This document shows positions 1 through 8,448 of a DNA stretch of 12,519 bases, piece after piece. How positions within the stretch are numbered: the first letter of the stretch is position 1; every line of letters starts with the position of its first letter. The position numbers were made by a program, and so were the translations under genes. Where the stretch lies: contig JABXIP010000140.1 of NCBI GenBank assembly GCA_013373005.1, positions 1-12,519 of the forward strand, in the 5' to 3' direction. The notes below the pieces were generated by a model that searched no databases, was not told the DNA's origin, and was given only the letters and a program-made list of their open reading frames with translations. Origin of the DNA: Cytophagia bacterium (GTDB lineage Bacteria > Bacteroidota > Bacteroidia > Cytophagales > Cyclobacteriaceae).

Positions 1-3000
1 ACATCTCCATTAATCGTAATGGAAGTTGGAATTGGGTTGAAGTTGATGTCTTTGATCAATTGAAGCCACTTAGAAGATAAGAAGTCCACATTCTTAAAAG
101 GTTCAATGTTTAAGGGTGCCGGGCTGTAGCTATAGTTTACTGCTCCGCGGTAGTTCCTGTAGGCGTATTCAGCTGTATTGATGTTACTTCGGTCTATTTC
201 ATTATAAGCATAAGTGAAGCTGAAGTTTTCAATGGCCCATGGCAGGTTTAATCCGTTTTCATTGGTTCTTCTCTTTCGAACATTAGAGAAGTTGAAGCTT
301 CTTCTTCTTGATACATCTACAACCTTGTCGTAATAGTCATCTCGCTCGCCTTGATCATTAAATGAGTTGAGTACATCTTCAAGCGGAAGATCAGGGTCTA
401 GTGGGTCGAACTGAGGAACCGATCTGGCATGTTCAATGCTGTAGTAGGCTGGGATTTCCAGCCCCCAATCCTCAGGGAAGAACTTGTGTAATGAAAGACT
501 GGTGGAGATATCATAGGCAGTCATTTTCTCTCTGTTTCTTTCCGATACTTTGTCTGAGATGCCTCCAAAGCCAATAGAAGAATGACTGAATGATGCAGAA
601 ATGTTACCTAAATCTGCCAGCTGAGCATCCAGCCTGGCATTGGCGGCCCAGCCAGCTTTAGAATCGAAGTCGGTAACGCGCAATTCATTGGCCCAGAGGT
701 AGAAGGTTTTGGGCTCCGCATCAAGCGAACTTGGGTTTCTTACACCGATCATCAGCGTCTGGACTGAGCTCATGTCTGGTCTACCTACAACAGTTACATT
801 GTATTTGCCAACCGTGGTTGTGTAAGGTAGACTCAGGTTGGCATTCATTCGGTTTCGCTCGGCTTTTGCCTCATATAAGTCGCTAAATGCAATATCAATC
901 TCGTTGATTTCAGGCCAGATTTGATCGGGAGAGATTTCCCCCGTCTGGGTCATGGTAAGTGGTACCTCTACTTCGTAATAGTTCTCCGTGAAATCGGTAC
1001 CTAGTCTAATGAAGGCAGTTACTTCTCCCGGTTGTAGGTTATCAGGGCTATCAGCATGGAGGAACATCTGCAGTCTTCCATAATTGATCATATCCATGTT
1101 TACTGTTTTGTAGACAGCCCTGGCATCTCTGTCTCTTAGACCTTCTACATAAAGCTGAAGCGACTGCTCATTTCTTCTTCTTTCAACTGTTGAGGTGTTG
1201 TCACGGTCTCTTTTGATTCCAGGAGGCAATACATAAGGTGGGCGACCATCAGCTGGTTGGCTATTGTCTTCGATACTCACCACACCTACTGTGAAGTTCG
1301 GGTCAGATGGTTCCGGAACTTCAAATAAGCCCTTCTCATATAAACTTTCCTGGAAGGTTCTCCACTGACTACCAACCATTCTAAAATTCACAAAACGAAG
1401 TACAACAGGTTCTTCAAAATCTGTCAGATAGGTTCTTACATATCTGATGGATTTGAATCCGTTGATATTACCCTGAACTCTGTCTGGTTTTCTTACCGGA
1501 ATTCTGAAGAGATACCAACTTACCTGATCTCCATTTACATCATTAGTTACTTTGTCAACAATGTTATTTCTACCTACCTGAAATTGACCTGGGCGAATGT
1601 CAATTCCATACTCATAATACTCTTCCAAATCGGCCAGCGTATTGTCTCTGTTCAGGTCTTCATTGTCTGGTAGGTTGGAGTTAGAGGCTGTAAAGGTTTG
1701 ATTTCCGGTTGAAATAGGGCTGTTGCCCTCCATGCCGTTGAAGTTTTTATAGCGAGCCAGAATTTTGACATCGGCTGCATCGAGTTCATCATTTAGGTAG
1801 TATTGAAAGTTGTCGCCTGATGGATCGCTCTCCAATTGAGCATGCACCTCAGGGCTCACATTGACCGAGTTCAGGAAGCCGGAAAAGAAGCTAGTTTCGT
1901 CTGTGGTTTTCAATCCATCCAAACCCACGTCTTGATTTTCTCTGGCGCCTTCACTGTTGTCAAAAGCAGGGTTGAGATAAGGCTGGCTGGTTACATAACC
2001 CCATTCATTCATGGCTACATCATTAGGGTCAGTTGATCCGTCAGCAGGAAGGCCTTGCTCAAAAGCGTGTCTTTCATCTTTCATGATGTCCTCGGATACA
2101 CTCCCCAGGTTGATGAACATTTTTCCACCTGTGGTATTGGCTTTTGGTGGGTTGATGCCATCGTCAATCAGTCCTCTAGGGTTCTGCGGATCACCATTGG
2201 TGCTGTTGATGAAAGGATCCATCATCCAGAATTCTATGTATTCAATATTGGTTTTATCGAAATCAACTTCATTGGTAATAGCCCTTACAATGGCACCGTA
2301 GTTTTTCTCCGGTTCAGGTAAGGTTCCATCCGAGTTGAGGTTTGGGTTGTAGTTGTACATCCCCCTTTCGGAAGGATAGTAAGCAATATCAAATGAAGGC
2401 TCATTCACCACAATCTGCTGAGGATCTCGCTTGATCACCTCTGTTTGTCCCACCGATCTCGTATAATGATTTTCAAGGTCATCTGGAGTAATGTTTTGCG
2501 GTCGGTTTCTGCCTGAAGAACGATAGAAAACATTGTCAATAGTATACCAGGCAATTTTGGCTCTTCTGTAATTAGCACCTAGTCTATCGGCCGTCTGGTT
2601 CGATAAATCGAAGCGGTTGTCATCAGTTTTTGGGGTAGAGGCTAGCTTCCAGCTTTGAGCATTACTTAAACTGAACGGTGTTACAGTTGCCTCGAAGTCA
2701 TCGATATATGAAGCACTCGTTCCATCTACTTTATTGGAAGTGCCCGGAATAAGTTGAGCGAACTCACCACTTAGTGTGATCTTAGATGGAGCTTTTGTAT
2801 CTATAAATGGTAAGGCATCAACCATTCTGGTAAGCAGTCGAGAATCGGCACTATAGTTGAAGTCGAGTCCCCACATGGTATTGCTCACCGGTTCATTGCC
2901 TATACTTACCCTTGAGAGTTGTGGGCGTTCGTTCAGGTGAAGCAGGGTTAAACCCACATTCGTTTTGTCATTGAAAACATAGTCAACTCTCGTTCCCAGT

Positions 3001-5198
3001 AAGTTTCTGGCTTGGAAACTAAAGAGGTCAGCCTTCTCATAGGATACTCTGATTTTCTTACCTGAATTAAGGATAGAAGGGTTGATGATGGTTACTTTTC
3101 CGATCTGATAATCAACTGTGTAGTCAGACCCTTCAACAAGTCTTGTTCCTCCTGCGGTTACTACCACACTACCTTCAGCTACCTGAAAAGCATTTAGGTT
3201 AATTTCACTGCTGGAGCCGGATTGTAAGCTTCCTTTGATGAAATATTTATTGAGTCTGGAAACTAGCTGGGCGTCAGCTCTTGTGGTTCGATAAAGGGTG
3301 TCAAATACATATTTGTCTTGCAAGAACTGTTCTGAAGCCGTAAACTGACTTTCCATTCTTTTACCAAATGGCTCCAGGTAAGGGAAGACCATATAGCCCC
3401 TGTTGGGGTTGATAGTCACGTCTTCAACGTAGTCGAAATTACCGTCTTTTTGAGGGTCGCCATTTTGGTTCAGCCTATCCAAGCCCATAATCTCAATCAG
3501 CGGAATGTCTTTGGTATTCTGTCCTTCATGCAAACTAGGGTTGTCAATACCTGTTTTGTCATCTCTGTAGATCACTCGAAGCTGGAATGACTGTCTATCT
3601 ACGTTGGCGGCATTGAGATTGTATATGTTTTTCATCATCAAATCCCAGGTTGGAACCTGAGTATTGATTTTGTTAGGGCGAAGCATCTTCAGGAAAATGA
3701 TGTCATCTTCACTTCTTCCCTGATAGTCTTCAGTCATTTCACCCACCTTATACCTTCTTCCCTGATAATTGAATTCAAAGGAAACCGCCAAGACTTCATC
3801 ATTCTGCAGTTGACGGCTTAGTGAAAGGAAGCCTAGTTGGCTGTTGAAGTAGTATTCTGATGGATCGAGCTTTCTAGCACCGGTTACCTTCACAAAGTCC
3901 TGACCGTTTTCTAGGTTATATTGACCCTCTAATATGCCACTTACCTGATCAGGTCTCCTCAGGTTGGGGTCGTTCTGTAGGTTCTGAAATAGGTTGTTGG
4001 CTCCGTTGCTGGTAGGAGAGTTTGGGTCGCCAGATCCAACGAAGTTATTTCCACCTTGATAAATTCTTCGTCCTTCACCGAGGTCCATAAAGGCTGCGAA
4101 ATTTCTGAGTGTCTGGGTATTGTTGTTTCTGTTGAGTACATAAACCTCTAGTCGGCTAATCTGCAAACCGGAAATGACTGAAGGAATACTTCTGAGCCAG
4201 TTCTCATAATTGTCTCTAAAGAATTGACCCAAGAAGAAGTGTCTGTTTTCATCGTAATCGCTGGCACGGATTTCAAACTCATTTCGCTGAACGCCACCTT
4301 CCACTTCAATTGATTCTGAAGTTCCTCTTTGAGAGGCTGCAAGGGCAGTTACATAGAGTCTGCCAAACTGCAGTTGGGTTTTGAAGCCGAAGAGATTTTG
4401 TCCCCCAGTAATCAAACTATTGGCTATTGGTAAGCTTACATTACCAATCTCCATGGTTTTAATAATGTCAGACTCCAGACCAGAGAAGTCTACTTTTAAT
4501 TCATTTTCAAAGTCGAAGGAGTTGTTATTGTCGAAGTTGGCATTGATCTTCATTTTGGTACCGATGGTACCATCTAAACTCATTTGAATATTCTGGTCGA
4601 ATTCGAAAGTACCATTGCGTTGCTGACGAATAGGAATGGCCGGATTGTCTACTCTTTGAAATCTACCACCAAAATCTAGTTGAACTGTACCATTAGTGTT
4701 GATGAGGATTTGATCGCCCCCAAATAATCTGTCGAAAAAAGGGTTCAGTGCGATTGGAGGAATCAGTCTTCCTCTGTTAGCTATTGCACTTTCTCCATCA
4801 CGGGCTTTCGATCGCTCTTTAAAGAAATCTCTATTACCTTCTTGAATCTTTTTCAGTAGTGCTTCGCTAAAAGGTACATAAGCAGGAGGTCTGATGAATG
4901 ACCTTCCTACTTCCTCGGAAGCAATGATATTCTTACTGGTATCAACCTGATAATTTCTATTGTAAAATGAGGCATTGTTAAATAGCAGAGGAGAACTCAA
5001 AGGTTTTCTAAACAACGGATCTCCAAATGGGTAACGAGGCCTGTAAATAGGGTAGGGAGAAGGGGTGTACTTTGTGGTATCTACTTGCGTGCCTGTGGTA
5101 TCCTGATTTTGAAAAAGGGCAAACGCAGGCGTTGAAATGCTGCATGCAATCATTCCAAGGAAGAAGAAGACTAATATTTTCCGCGCGTGGTAGACCAA
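1..5198 (-). CDS. sprA: Type 9 secretion outer-membrane translocon / gliding protein SprA (C-terminal part off the window)
   Basis: SprA forms the giant outer-membrane beta-barrel through which type 9 secretion cargo, including gliding adhesins, leaves the cell. The frame is open for about 1,732 codons to the window edge; the family is about 2,400 residues, so roughly the last quarter is missing. I place the start at a TTG (5198), 14 bp after the ruvA stop, because an in-frame stop lies two codons upstream. It gives a good signal peptide: basic residues at 6-7, a hydrophobic core, and likely cleavage after AFA (residue 27). An ATG at 5153 would remove the charged end. Family hallmarks include DDFEAT near residue 833, a QDVGLDGL motif near 1088, DLNRDNT near 1180 and WANELRVTDFD near 1500. 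Much of the rest alternates short beta-strand-like segments with Asp/Asn-rich loops, as expected for a barrel. Translation read through the window shows no stop or frameshift. Identification is secure; the exact start is less so. Confidence 0.95.
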   Translation of the reverse strand, partial: MVYHARKILVFFFLGMIACSISTPAFALFQNQDTTGTQVDTTKYTPSPYPIYRPRYPFGDPLFRKPLSSPLLFNNASFYNRNYQVDTSKNIIASEEVGRSFIRPPAYVPFSEALLKKIQEGNRDFFKERSKARDGESAIANRGRLIPPIALNPFFDRLFGGDQILINTNGTVQLDFGGRFQRVDNPAIPIRQQRNGTFEFDQNIQMSLDGTIGTKMKINANFDNNNSFDFENELKVDFSGLESDIIKTMEIGNVSLPIANSLITGGQNLFGFKTQLQFGRLYVTALAASQRGTSESIEVEGGVQRNEFEIRASDYDENRHFFLGQFFRDNYENWLRSIPSVISGLQISRLEVYVLNRNNNTQTLRNFAAFMDLGEGRRIYQGGNNFVGSGDPNSPTSNGANNLFQNLQNDPNLRRPDQVSGILEGQYNLENGQDFVKVTGARKLDPSEYYFNSQLGFLSLSRQLQNDEVLAVSFEFNYQGRRYKVGEMTEDYQGRSEDDIIFLKMLRPNKINTQVPTWDLMMKNIYNLNAANVDRQSFQLRVIYRDDKTGIDNPSLHEGQNTKDIPLIEIMGLDRLNQNGDPQKDGNFDYVEDVTINPNRGYMVFPYLEPFGKRMESQFTASEQFLQDKYVFDTLYRTTRADAQLVSRLNKYFIKGSLQSGSSSEINLNAFQVAEGSVVVTAGGTRLVEGSDYTVDYQIGKVTIINPSILNSGKKIRVSYEKADLFSFQARNLLGTRVDYVFNDKTNVGLTLLHLNERPQLSRVSIGNEPVSNTMWGLDFNYSADSRLLTRMVDALPFIDTKAPSKITLSGEFAQLIPGTSNKVDGTSASYIDDFEATVTPFSLSNAQSWKLASTPKTDDNRFDLSNQTADRLGANYRRAKIAWYTIDNVFYRSSGRNRPQNITPDDLENHYTRSVGQTEVIKRDPQQIVVNEPSFDIAYYPSERGMYNYNPNLNSDGTLPEPEKNYGAIVRAITNEVDFDKTNIEYIEFWMMDPFINSTNGDPQNPRGLIDDGINPPKANTTGGKMFINLGSVSEDIMKDERHAFEQGLPADGSTDPNDVAMNEWGYVTSQPYLNPAFDNSEGARENQDVGLDGLKTTDETSFFSGFLNSVNVSPEVHAQLESDPSGDNFQYYLNDELDAADVKILARYKNFNGMEGNSPISTGNQTFTASNSNLPDNEDLNRDNTLADLEEYYEYGIDIRPGQFQVGRNNIVDKVTNDVNGDQVSWYLFRIPVRKPDRVQGNINGFKSIRYVRTYLTDFEEPVVLRFVNFRMVGSQWRTFQESLYEKGLFEVPEPSDPNFTVGVVSIEDNSQPADGRPPYVLPPGIKRDRDNTSTVERRRNEQSLQLYVEGLRDRDARAVYKTVNMDMINYGRLQMFLHADSPDNLQPGEVTAFIRLGTDFTENYYEVEVPLTMTQTGEISPDQIWPEINEIDIAFSDLYEAKAERNRMNANLSLPYTTTVGKYNVTVVGRPDMSSVQTLMIGVRNPSSLDAEPKTFYLWANELRVTDFDSKAGWAANARLDAQLADLGNISASFSHSSIGFGGISDKVSERNREKMTAYDISTSLSLHKFFPEDWGLEIPAYYSIEHARSVPQFDPLDPDLPLEDVLNSFNDQGERDDYYDKVVDVSRRRSFNFSNVRKRRTNENGLNLPWAIENFSFTYAYNEIDRSNINTAEYAYRNYRGAVNYSYSPAPLNIEPFKNVDFLSSKWLQLIKDINFNPIPTSITINGD

Positions 5199-5212
5199 TA
5201 CTTAGTAATAGC

Positions 5213-5806
5213 TTAGGCTGCTTTGAGTGCTAATTTTATCAATTCTTCCAGACTAATTTCTCCAGAGCTCCCCTTCAGTATCTTCTCAATGCTCTTTTGT
5301 GCAGCTGCTTTGTTAATGCCTAAGGTTACTAACGCTGCCAAAGCCTCGTTTCTTATAGCATTTCTACCAGAAGACGGGATATTGATTAAGTCTCCGGAAA
5401 CTGCTGATTTGCCAACCTTGTCTTTGAGCTCTAGAATAATGCGTTGGGCTGTTTTTGCGCCAATTCCTTTTACAGCTTGAATGGTTCTTACATCCTCACT
5501 TAAAATGGCTTCTTCAACCTCCTCAGGGCTCAAAGATGATAGTACCATCAGACCTGTTGAAGGGCCTACTCCTGAGATAGATATAAGGTGTTGAAAGATG
5601 CTCTTTTCATGCTGGTCGGCAAACCCAAAAAGTATTTGAGCATCTTCTTTCACATGAAAATGAGTAAAGAGCTGAATGCTCTCTTTATCCTTAATTTTCG
5701 AAAAAGTGTTGAGTGATATTTTTACTTCATACCCAACTCCCTGTATATCAATGATAACAAAGGTAGGGTCCTGGAAAGCAAGTTTACCTTTCAGATAAGC
5801 AAACAT
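5213..5806 (-). CDS. ruvA: Holliday junction branch migration protein RuvA
   Basis: RuvA binds the four-way Holliday junction as a tetramer and loads the RuvB motor for branch migration in recombination and repair. The 197-residue product matches the usual family length (about 195-205). Domain I (residues 1-62) is the OB fold, opening MFAYLKGKL and containing GVGYEV. Domain II carries two helix-hairpin-helix motifs, ISGVGPSTGLMVL (77-89) and VKGIGAKTAQRII (112-124), which contact the DNA backbone. A loose Ser/Gly linker (about 131-150) leads to the small C-terminal domain III (151-197), which contacts RuvB. I chose the ATG at 5806 because family members start M-x-A-Y-x-x-G. An in-frame TTG at 5842 would add 12 residues but lies inside the terminator hairpin. 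sprA follows after 14 bp, so the two are probably co-transcribed. ruvB and ruvC are not in the window. Confidence 0.96.
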   Translation of the reverse strand: MFAYLKGKLAFQDPTFVIIDIQGVGYEVKISLNTFSKIKDKESIQLFTHFHVKEDAQILFGFADQHEKSIFQHLISISGVGPSTGLMVLSSLSPEEVEEAILSEDVRTIQAVKGIGAKTAQRIILELKDKVGKSAVSGDLINIPSSGRNAIRNEALAALVTLGINKAAAQKSIEKILKGSSGEISLEELIKLALKAA

Positions 5807-5808
5807 AT

Positions 5809-5817
5809 ATGGCAAGT
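5809..5817 (-). repeat. Second copy of the terminator 3' arm, next to the ruvA start codon
   Basis: ACTTGCCAT, nine bases of the terminator's 3' arm, recurs here two bases upstream of the ruvA ATG. In the minus-strand transcript it could pair with the same 5' arm (5856-5848) in place of the terminator's own partner. That would give a 9-bp helix covering the ruvA ribosome-binding region. The identity is seen directly; any regulatory role is inference, and the closer terminator pairing should normally win. Confidence 0.4.
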
Positions 5818-5830
5818 CATTTGGAAGAAA

Positions 5831-5857
5831 CAAAAATGGCAAGTATTACTTGCCATT
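5831..5857 (-). terminator. Intrinsic terminator after the DUF4837 gene, in the ruvA leader
   Basis: A perfect 10-bp inverted repeat (5848-5857 with 5835-5844, AATGGCAAGT / ACTTGCCATT) encloses a 3-nt loop. On the minus strand it runs straight into TTTTTGTTT. Two G-U pairs and an A-U pair could lengthen the stem. On the plus strand no T-tract follows, so it should act only leftward. It lies about 50 bp after the DUF4837 stop and ends about 25 bp before the ruvA ATG, so it should separate the tatA-to-DUF4837 unit from ruvA-sprA, or act as an attenuator ahead of them. Confidence 0.75.
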
Positions 5858-5907
5858 CCTAAAAATAATAAGATTCCTTAATTCCTTGCCTTATTCTGGT
5901 CTTTTTG

Positions 5908-7017
5908 TCAGCTAGTTTGGAAAGTAGTTAGCAAAGACTCCATTTCTCTAATAAGTTCACGGTGGTCTTCATTGGGGTAGATTACAAAACCCTCGATGTA
6001 GTAGAGTTTGCCTTTGGCTTCGTCTACAAAAGTGTAGCTTACAAAGGTGCCACCTACTGAGAAGTTGTTGGTTTTCCAGGCACCTTTCATTTCAACTGTA
6101 TACTTGTCGCGGAAGTTGATGTTTCTGAAAACTGGTTTCATATAAACGTTTTCAGTAATCATGAAAGACTCAGGATTATCAGGGTCTCCATAAATGTACT
6201 TGTGGCCAATTTCATCTCTCAGTTTGATGATGTTCTCATGATCAAATTCTTCTTGAGACTTATAGTCTTTGGTGTAGACAAAAAGATTTTTGCTTGGCCC
6301 AACAGCAGGCAGATACCTTGCCCACATAAAGTCGTCTTCAAGCATAGCCAATTCGTAGTTTGCCGGAATTTTAATGGAAACACCTAATTGATCATTTACT
6401 CTATTCAGAATTGCTTTGGAAGCTGTTGACATTCTTAGGTCATCGGCAAGGCGCTGCTTCTCTGCAATATTGAAGAAGTTTTGCACCACCTCAGCATTTT
6501 CCAATAGATTGTTGATCAGTGTTTTATCATCTTTTCCGAATAGCTGTAATACCTTTTGACCCTTGGCGTACTGGTTGTCAGAGGTTTGCATAAACCTACT
6601 TGGGTCGCTAAGTATAGCTTGCTTAGAGTCTTCACCGAAGGTGCCCTGAAGCCACTTATCAGCAGCAGAGTTCCCCTCAAGGCTCACCACATAAACTAGA
6701 TTTCGGGAAAGCTGAAATATTCGGTTAAAATCAAAAGGCTCAATCACCCTGATGGTAAACATGGGCTCCGTTCTGGTTAACCCAGGAACAGGCTCTCTGA
6801 AAACTTCTTTTATAGCATCACCTAGCTCGCCATCGTATTTTCTCTTGTTCATCACAATTACGATTTCGCCCGGCTCACCGGTAGCGTCCGGCAAGTACAT
6901 GTCATTCTTGGCTTTGGCTTTGCCACTTCCATCTACGTCAACTTGAGCACCATTTTTGTCTTTGGTGCAGGCCATAGTAAAACAGGCTGCTAGGATAAAT
7001 AGGACTAACTTTTTCAT
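5908..7017 (-). CDS. DUF4837 family lipoprotein
   Basis: Function is unknown; DUF4837 is a family confined to Bacteroidota. The 369-residue protein starts MKKLVLFILA and has a lipobox-like TMAC with the lipid-accepting cysteine at residue 17, so it should be an envelope lipoprotein. It has no strong acidic surface-export signal after the cysteine, which hints at a periplasmic orientation (weak inference). The family assignment rests on the C-terminal half: a DDFMWARYL segment near 230, a regular mixed alpha/beta pattern, and the block GAWKTNNFSVGGTFVSYTFV followed by IEGFVIYPNEDHRELIREME, which resembles the family's conserved GGPF-type region and closing helix. The gene lies 83 bp after the lytic transglycosylase gene and before the terminator, so it is probably last in that unit. 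The neighbourhood suggests an envelope role but does not show one. Confidence 0.85.
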   Translation of the reverse strand: MKKLVLFILAACFTMACTKDKNGAQVDVDGSGKAKAKNDMYLPDATGEPGEIVIVMNKRKYDGELGDAIKEVFREPVPGLTRTEPMFTIRVIEPFDFNRIFQLSRNLVYVVSLEGNSAADKWLQGTFGEDSKQAILSDPSRFMQTSDNQYAKGQKVLQLFGKDDKTLINNLLENAEVVQNFFNIAEKQRLADDLRMSTASKAILNRVNDQLGVSIKIPANYELAMLEDDFMWARYLPAVGPSKNLFVYTKDYKSQEEFDHENIIKLRDEIGHKYIYGDPDNPESFMITENVYMKPVFRNINFRDKYTVEMKGAWKTNNFSVGGTFVSYTFVDEAKGKLYYIEGFVIYPNEDHRELIREMESLLTTFQTS

Positions 7018-7066
7018 ACTTGTAGGTATTTCAATTCAAGGAAACTATTTCTGTTTTTAGAAACAA

Positions 7067-7110
7067 GAAAAACTACTAAAAGTTTAGTTGATTGAGTTTT
7101 TTAATCAATC
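7067..7110 (-). terminator. Weak AT-rich hairpins after the lytic transglycosylase gene
   Basis: A 6-bp stem (GATTGA at 7110-7105 with TCAATC at 7095-7090, 9-nt loop) spans the transglycosylase stop codon. A second imperfect 5-bp stem (AACTA 7089-7085 / TAGTT 7075-7071) is followed by TTTC. Both are AT-rich and weak. They could cause partial termination or mark an RNA-processing site before the DUF4837 gene, but chance cannot be excluded in sequence of this composition. Confidence 0.25.
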
Positions 7111-8441
7111 TTGAGTTTCATTCCGGGTTTAATAGAGTTACCTCTGAGGTTGTTCAACTCTTTAATCCTTTCAATGCTCAGTCCTTGATACATACGGGAA
7201 ATATCCCAAAGGGTGTCACCAGGTTGAACCTCATGAATCTTGGAATCGGGGATGGGTTGATTCAATACGTTTTTAGCACTTACACTAGTTGGGTCGTAAA
7301 AGTCCGGGCCGGTATAAATGTCTAGTTTCTGACCAACACGGATTAGAGAACCTCTTATGTTATTCCATTCCTTTAAGTCAGCTAAGCGTACATTATGCTT
7401 TCTGGCAATGGTTCCTAAAACATCTCCGCTTCTCACTCTGTAGACTACCTTTTCTTTGCCAAAAGTGCTGCCGGGCATATTTTTGGCTATTTTCTCAAAC
7501 TCAACCTTATCAGCTTCTGCTCTTGTGAGAATATTGGCCTGGTTAGCAAAGTATTTGTGAATCTCCTGTTTAGGGATTCTCAATTCAAAATCTTTCATCT
7601 TCTCAGGAACTGCTCCTTTTTTTACTGCTGGGTTGAGCTCAACCAGAGTTTCAAGATCAATTCCACTTTCTTCTGCAAAAGACTTTAGGTATACAAATTG
7701 GTTGGTTTTGATTACCTCAAAATCGGTAGGGTAAAGCTCCTCAGAAGGATAAATATTGTGTACATCGGCATATTCCATGGCATACATCATGGCAGCAAAT
7801 TGTGGCACATAAGAGCGTGTTTCTCTAGGTAGGTAGTTATAAACCGCCCAAAAATCACCTTTCTTACCCGCTCTTCGCTCGGCTCTCCAAACATTACCAA
7901 TTCCACTATTGTAAGCTGCTAAGGTAAGTTTCCAATCTTCGAACATGCCATAAAGCCACTTGATGTATCTGCAGGCAGCCTCAGTAGCTTTCTCCGGATC
8001 CATCCTTTCATCAACATACCAATCGATGTGAAGACCATATTGTCTTGCGGTAGGAGACATGAATTGCCAAAGGCCAACAGCCTGAGGTCCTGAAACTGCT
8101 TTGGGGTTTAAGCCCGCTTCAATAATAGGAAGGTATTTTAGCTCCTGAGGAAGCTCATATTTGGCTAAATACTTTTCGAAAATAGGAAAGTAGACTTCCT
8201 TTCTTCTCAGCATTTCGCGAGTGTAATCTCTATCACGAACGGTGAAGTAGTTAATGAAGGCATGAACCCTGTCATTGAATGCTATATCTATTTCTGGTTC
8301 CAGATCATTGTAGAGCTTTTCGATCTGTTCTAGTGGAATGTCAGGAGCATAATCATAGACTTCGTAGGGTTGAAGTGCCTCCTGAGCAAAGCTCAAAACC
8401 GAAATTGTTACTAATAAAATTGCCGTTATCCACTTCCTCAT
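7101..8441 (-). CDS. Membrane-bound lytic transglycosylase with two LysM domains (MltD-like)
   Basis: This enzyme cleaves the MurNAc-GlcNAc bond of peptidoglycan, forming 1,6-anhydroMurNAc, and acts in the periplasm. The 446-residue product begins with a signal peptide (MRKWITAILLVTISVLSFA). The SLT domain covers about 95-215. YLPIIEAGLNPKAVSG holds the catalytic Glu (E108), followed by GLWQFM (123-128) and LAAYNSGIGNVWRA (174-187), the usual family-1 motifs. Two C-terminal LysM domains (about 332-376 and 402-445) bind glycan: VVYRVRSGDVLGTIARKHN and IHEVQPGDTLWDISRMY. MltD of E. coli has the same order. It has no lipobox cysteine, so it is probably soluble or held by LysM rather than lipidated. 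I chose the ATG at 8441, 7 bp after gatA. The frame is open to 8696, but that extension lies inside gatA and would bury the signal peptide. Confidence 0.93.
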   Translation of the reverse strand: MRKWITAILLVTISVLSFAQEALQPYEVYDYAPDIPLEQIEKLYNDLEPEIDIAFNDRVHAFINYFTVRDRDYTREMLRRKEVYFPIFEKYLAKYELPQELKYLPIIEAGLNPKAVSGPQAVGLWQFMSPTARQYGLHIDWYVDERMDPEKATEAACRYIKWLYGMFEDWKLTLAAYNSGIGNVWRAERRAGKKGDFWAVYNYLPRETRSYVPQFAAMMYAMEYADVHNIYPSEELYPTDFEVIKTNQFVYLKSFAEESGIDLETLVELNPAVKKGAVPEKMKDFELRIPKQEIHKYFANQANILTRAEADKVEFEKIAKNMPGSTFGKEKVVYRVRSGDVLGTIARKHNVRLADLKEWNNIRGSLIRVGQKLDIYTGPDFYDPTSVSAKNVLNQPIPDSKIHEVQPGDTLWDISRMYQGLSIERIKELNNLRGNSIKPGMKLKID

Positions 8442-8448
8442 TGTCTGC

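Larger units (their letters stand above)
5807..5907. other. Intergenic region between the DUF4837 gene and ruvA
   Basis: This 101-bp gap holds the terminator and the repeated arm described separately. If ruvA-sprA has its own promoter it should lie here or at the end of the DUF4837 gene. The best -7-like match on the minus strand is TATTTTTA near 5860-5870, which deviates at the last base from TANNTTTG, and no TTTG sits at proper spacing. I therefore call no promoter. Confidence 0.4.

Noticed and set aside
1836..2321. Three overlapping open frames on the plus strand
   Set aside because: They lie wholly inside sprA, which has an unbroken, recognisable translation on the minus strand, and their products resemble no family.
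3959..4587. Short open frames on both strands inside sprA
   Set aside because: The overlapping SprA frame carries the expected sequence (for example FQRVDNPAIPIRQQR and FDNNNSFDFENEL just beyond). These are chance readings in other frames.
5798..5805. TATGTTTG, an exact TANNTTTG match
   Set aside because: It covers the ruvA start codon itself (ATGTTTG), so it would start transcription within the gene, and the TTTG upstream is 23 bp away. Probably chance.
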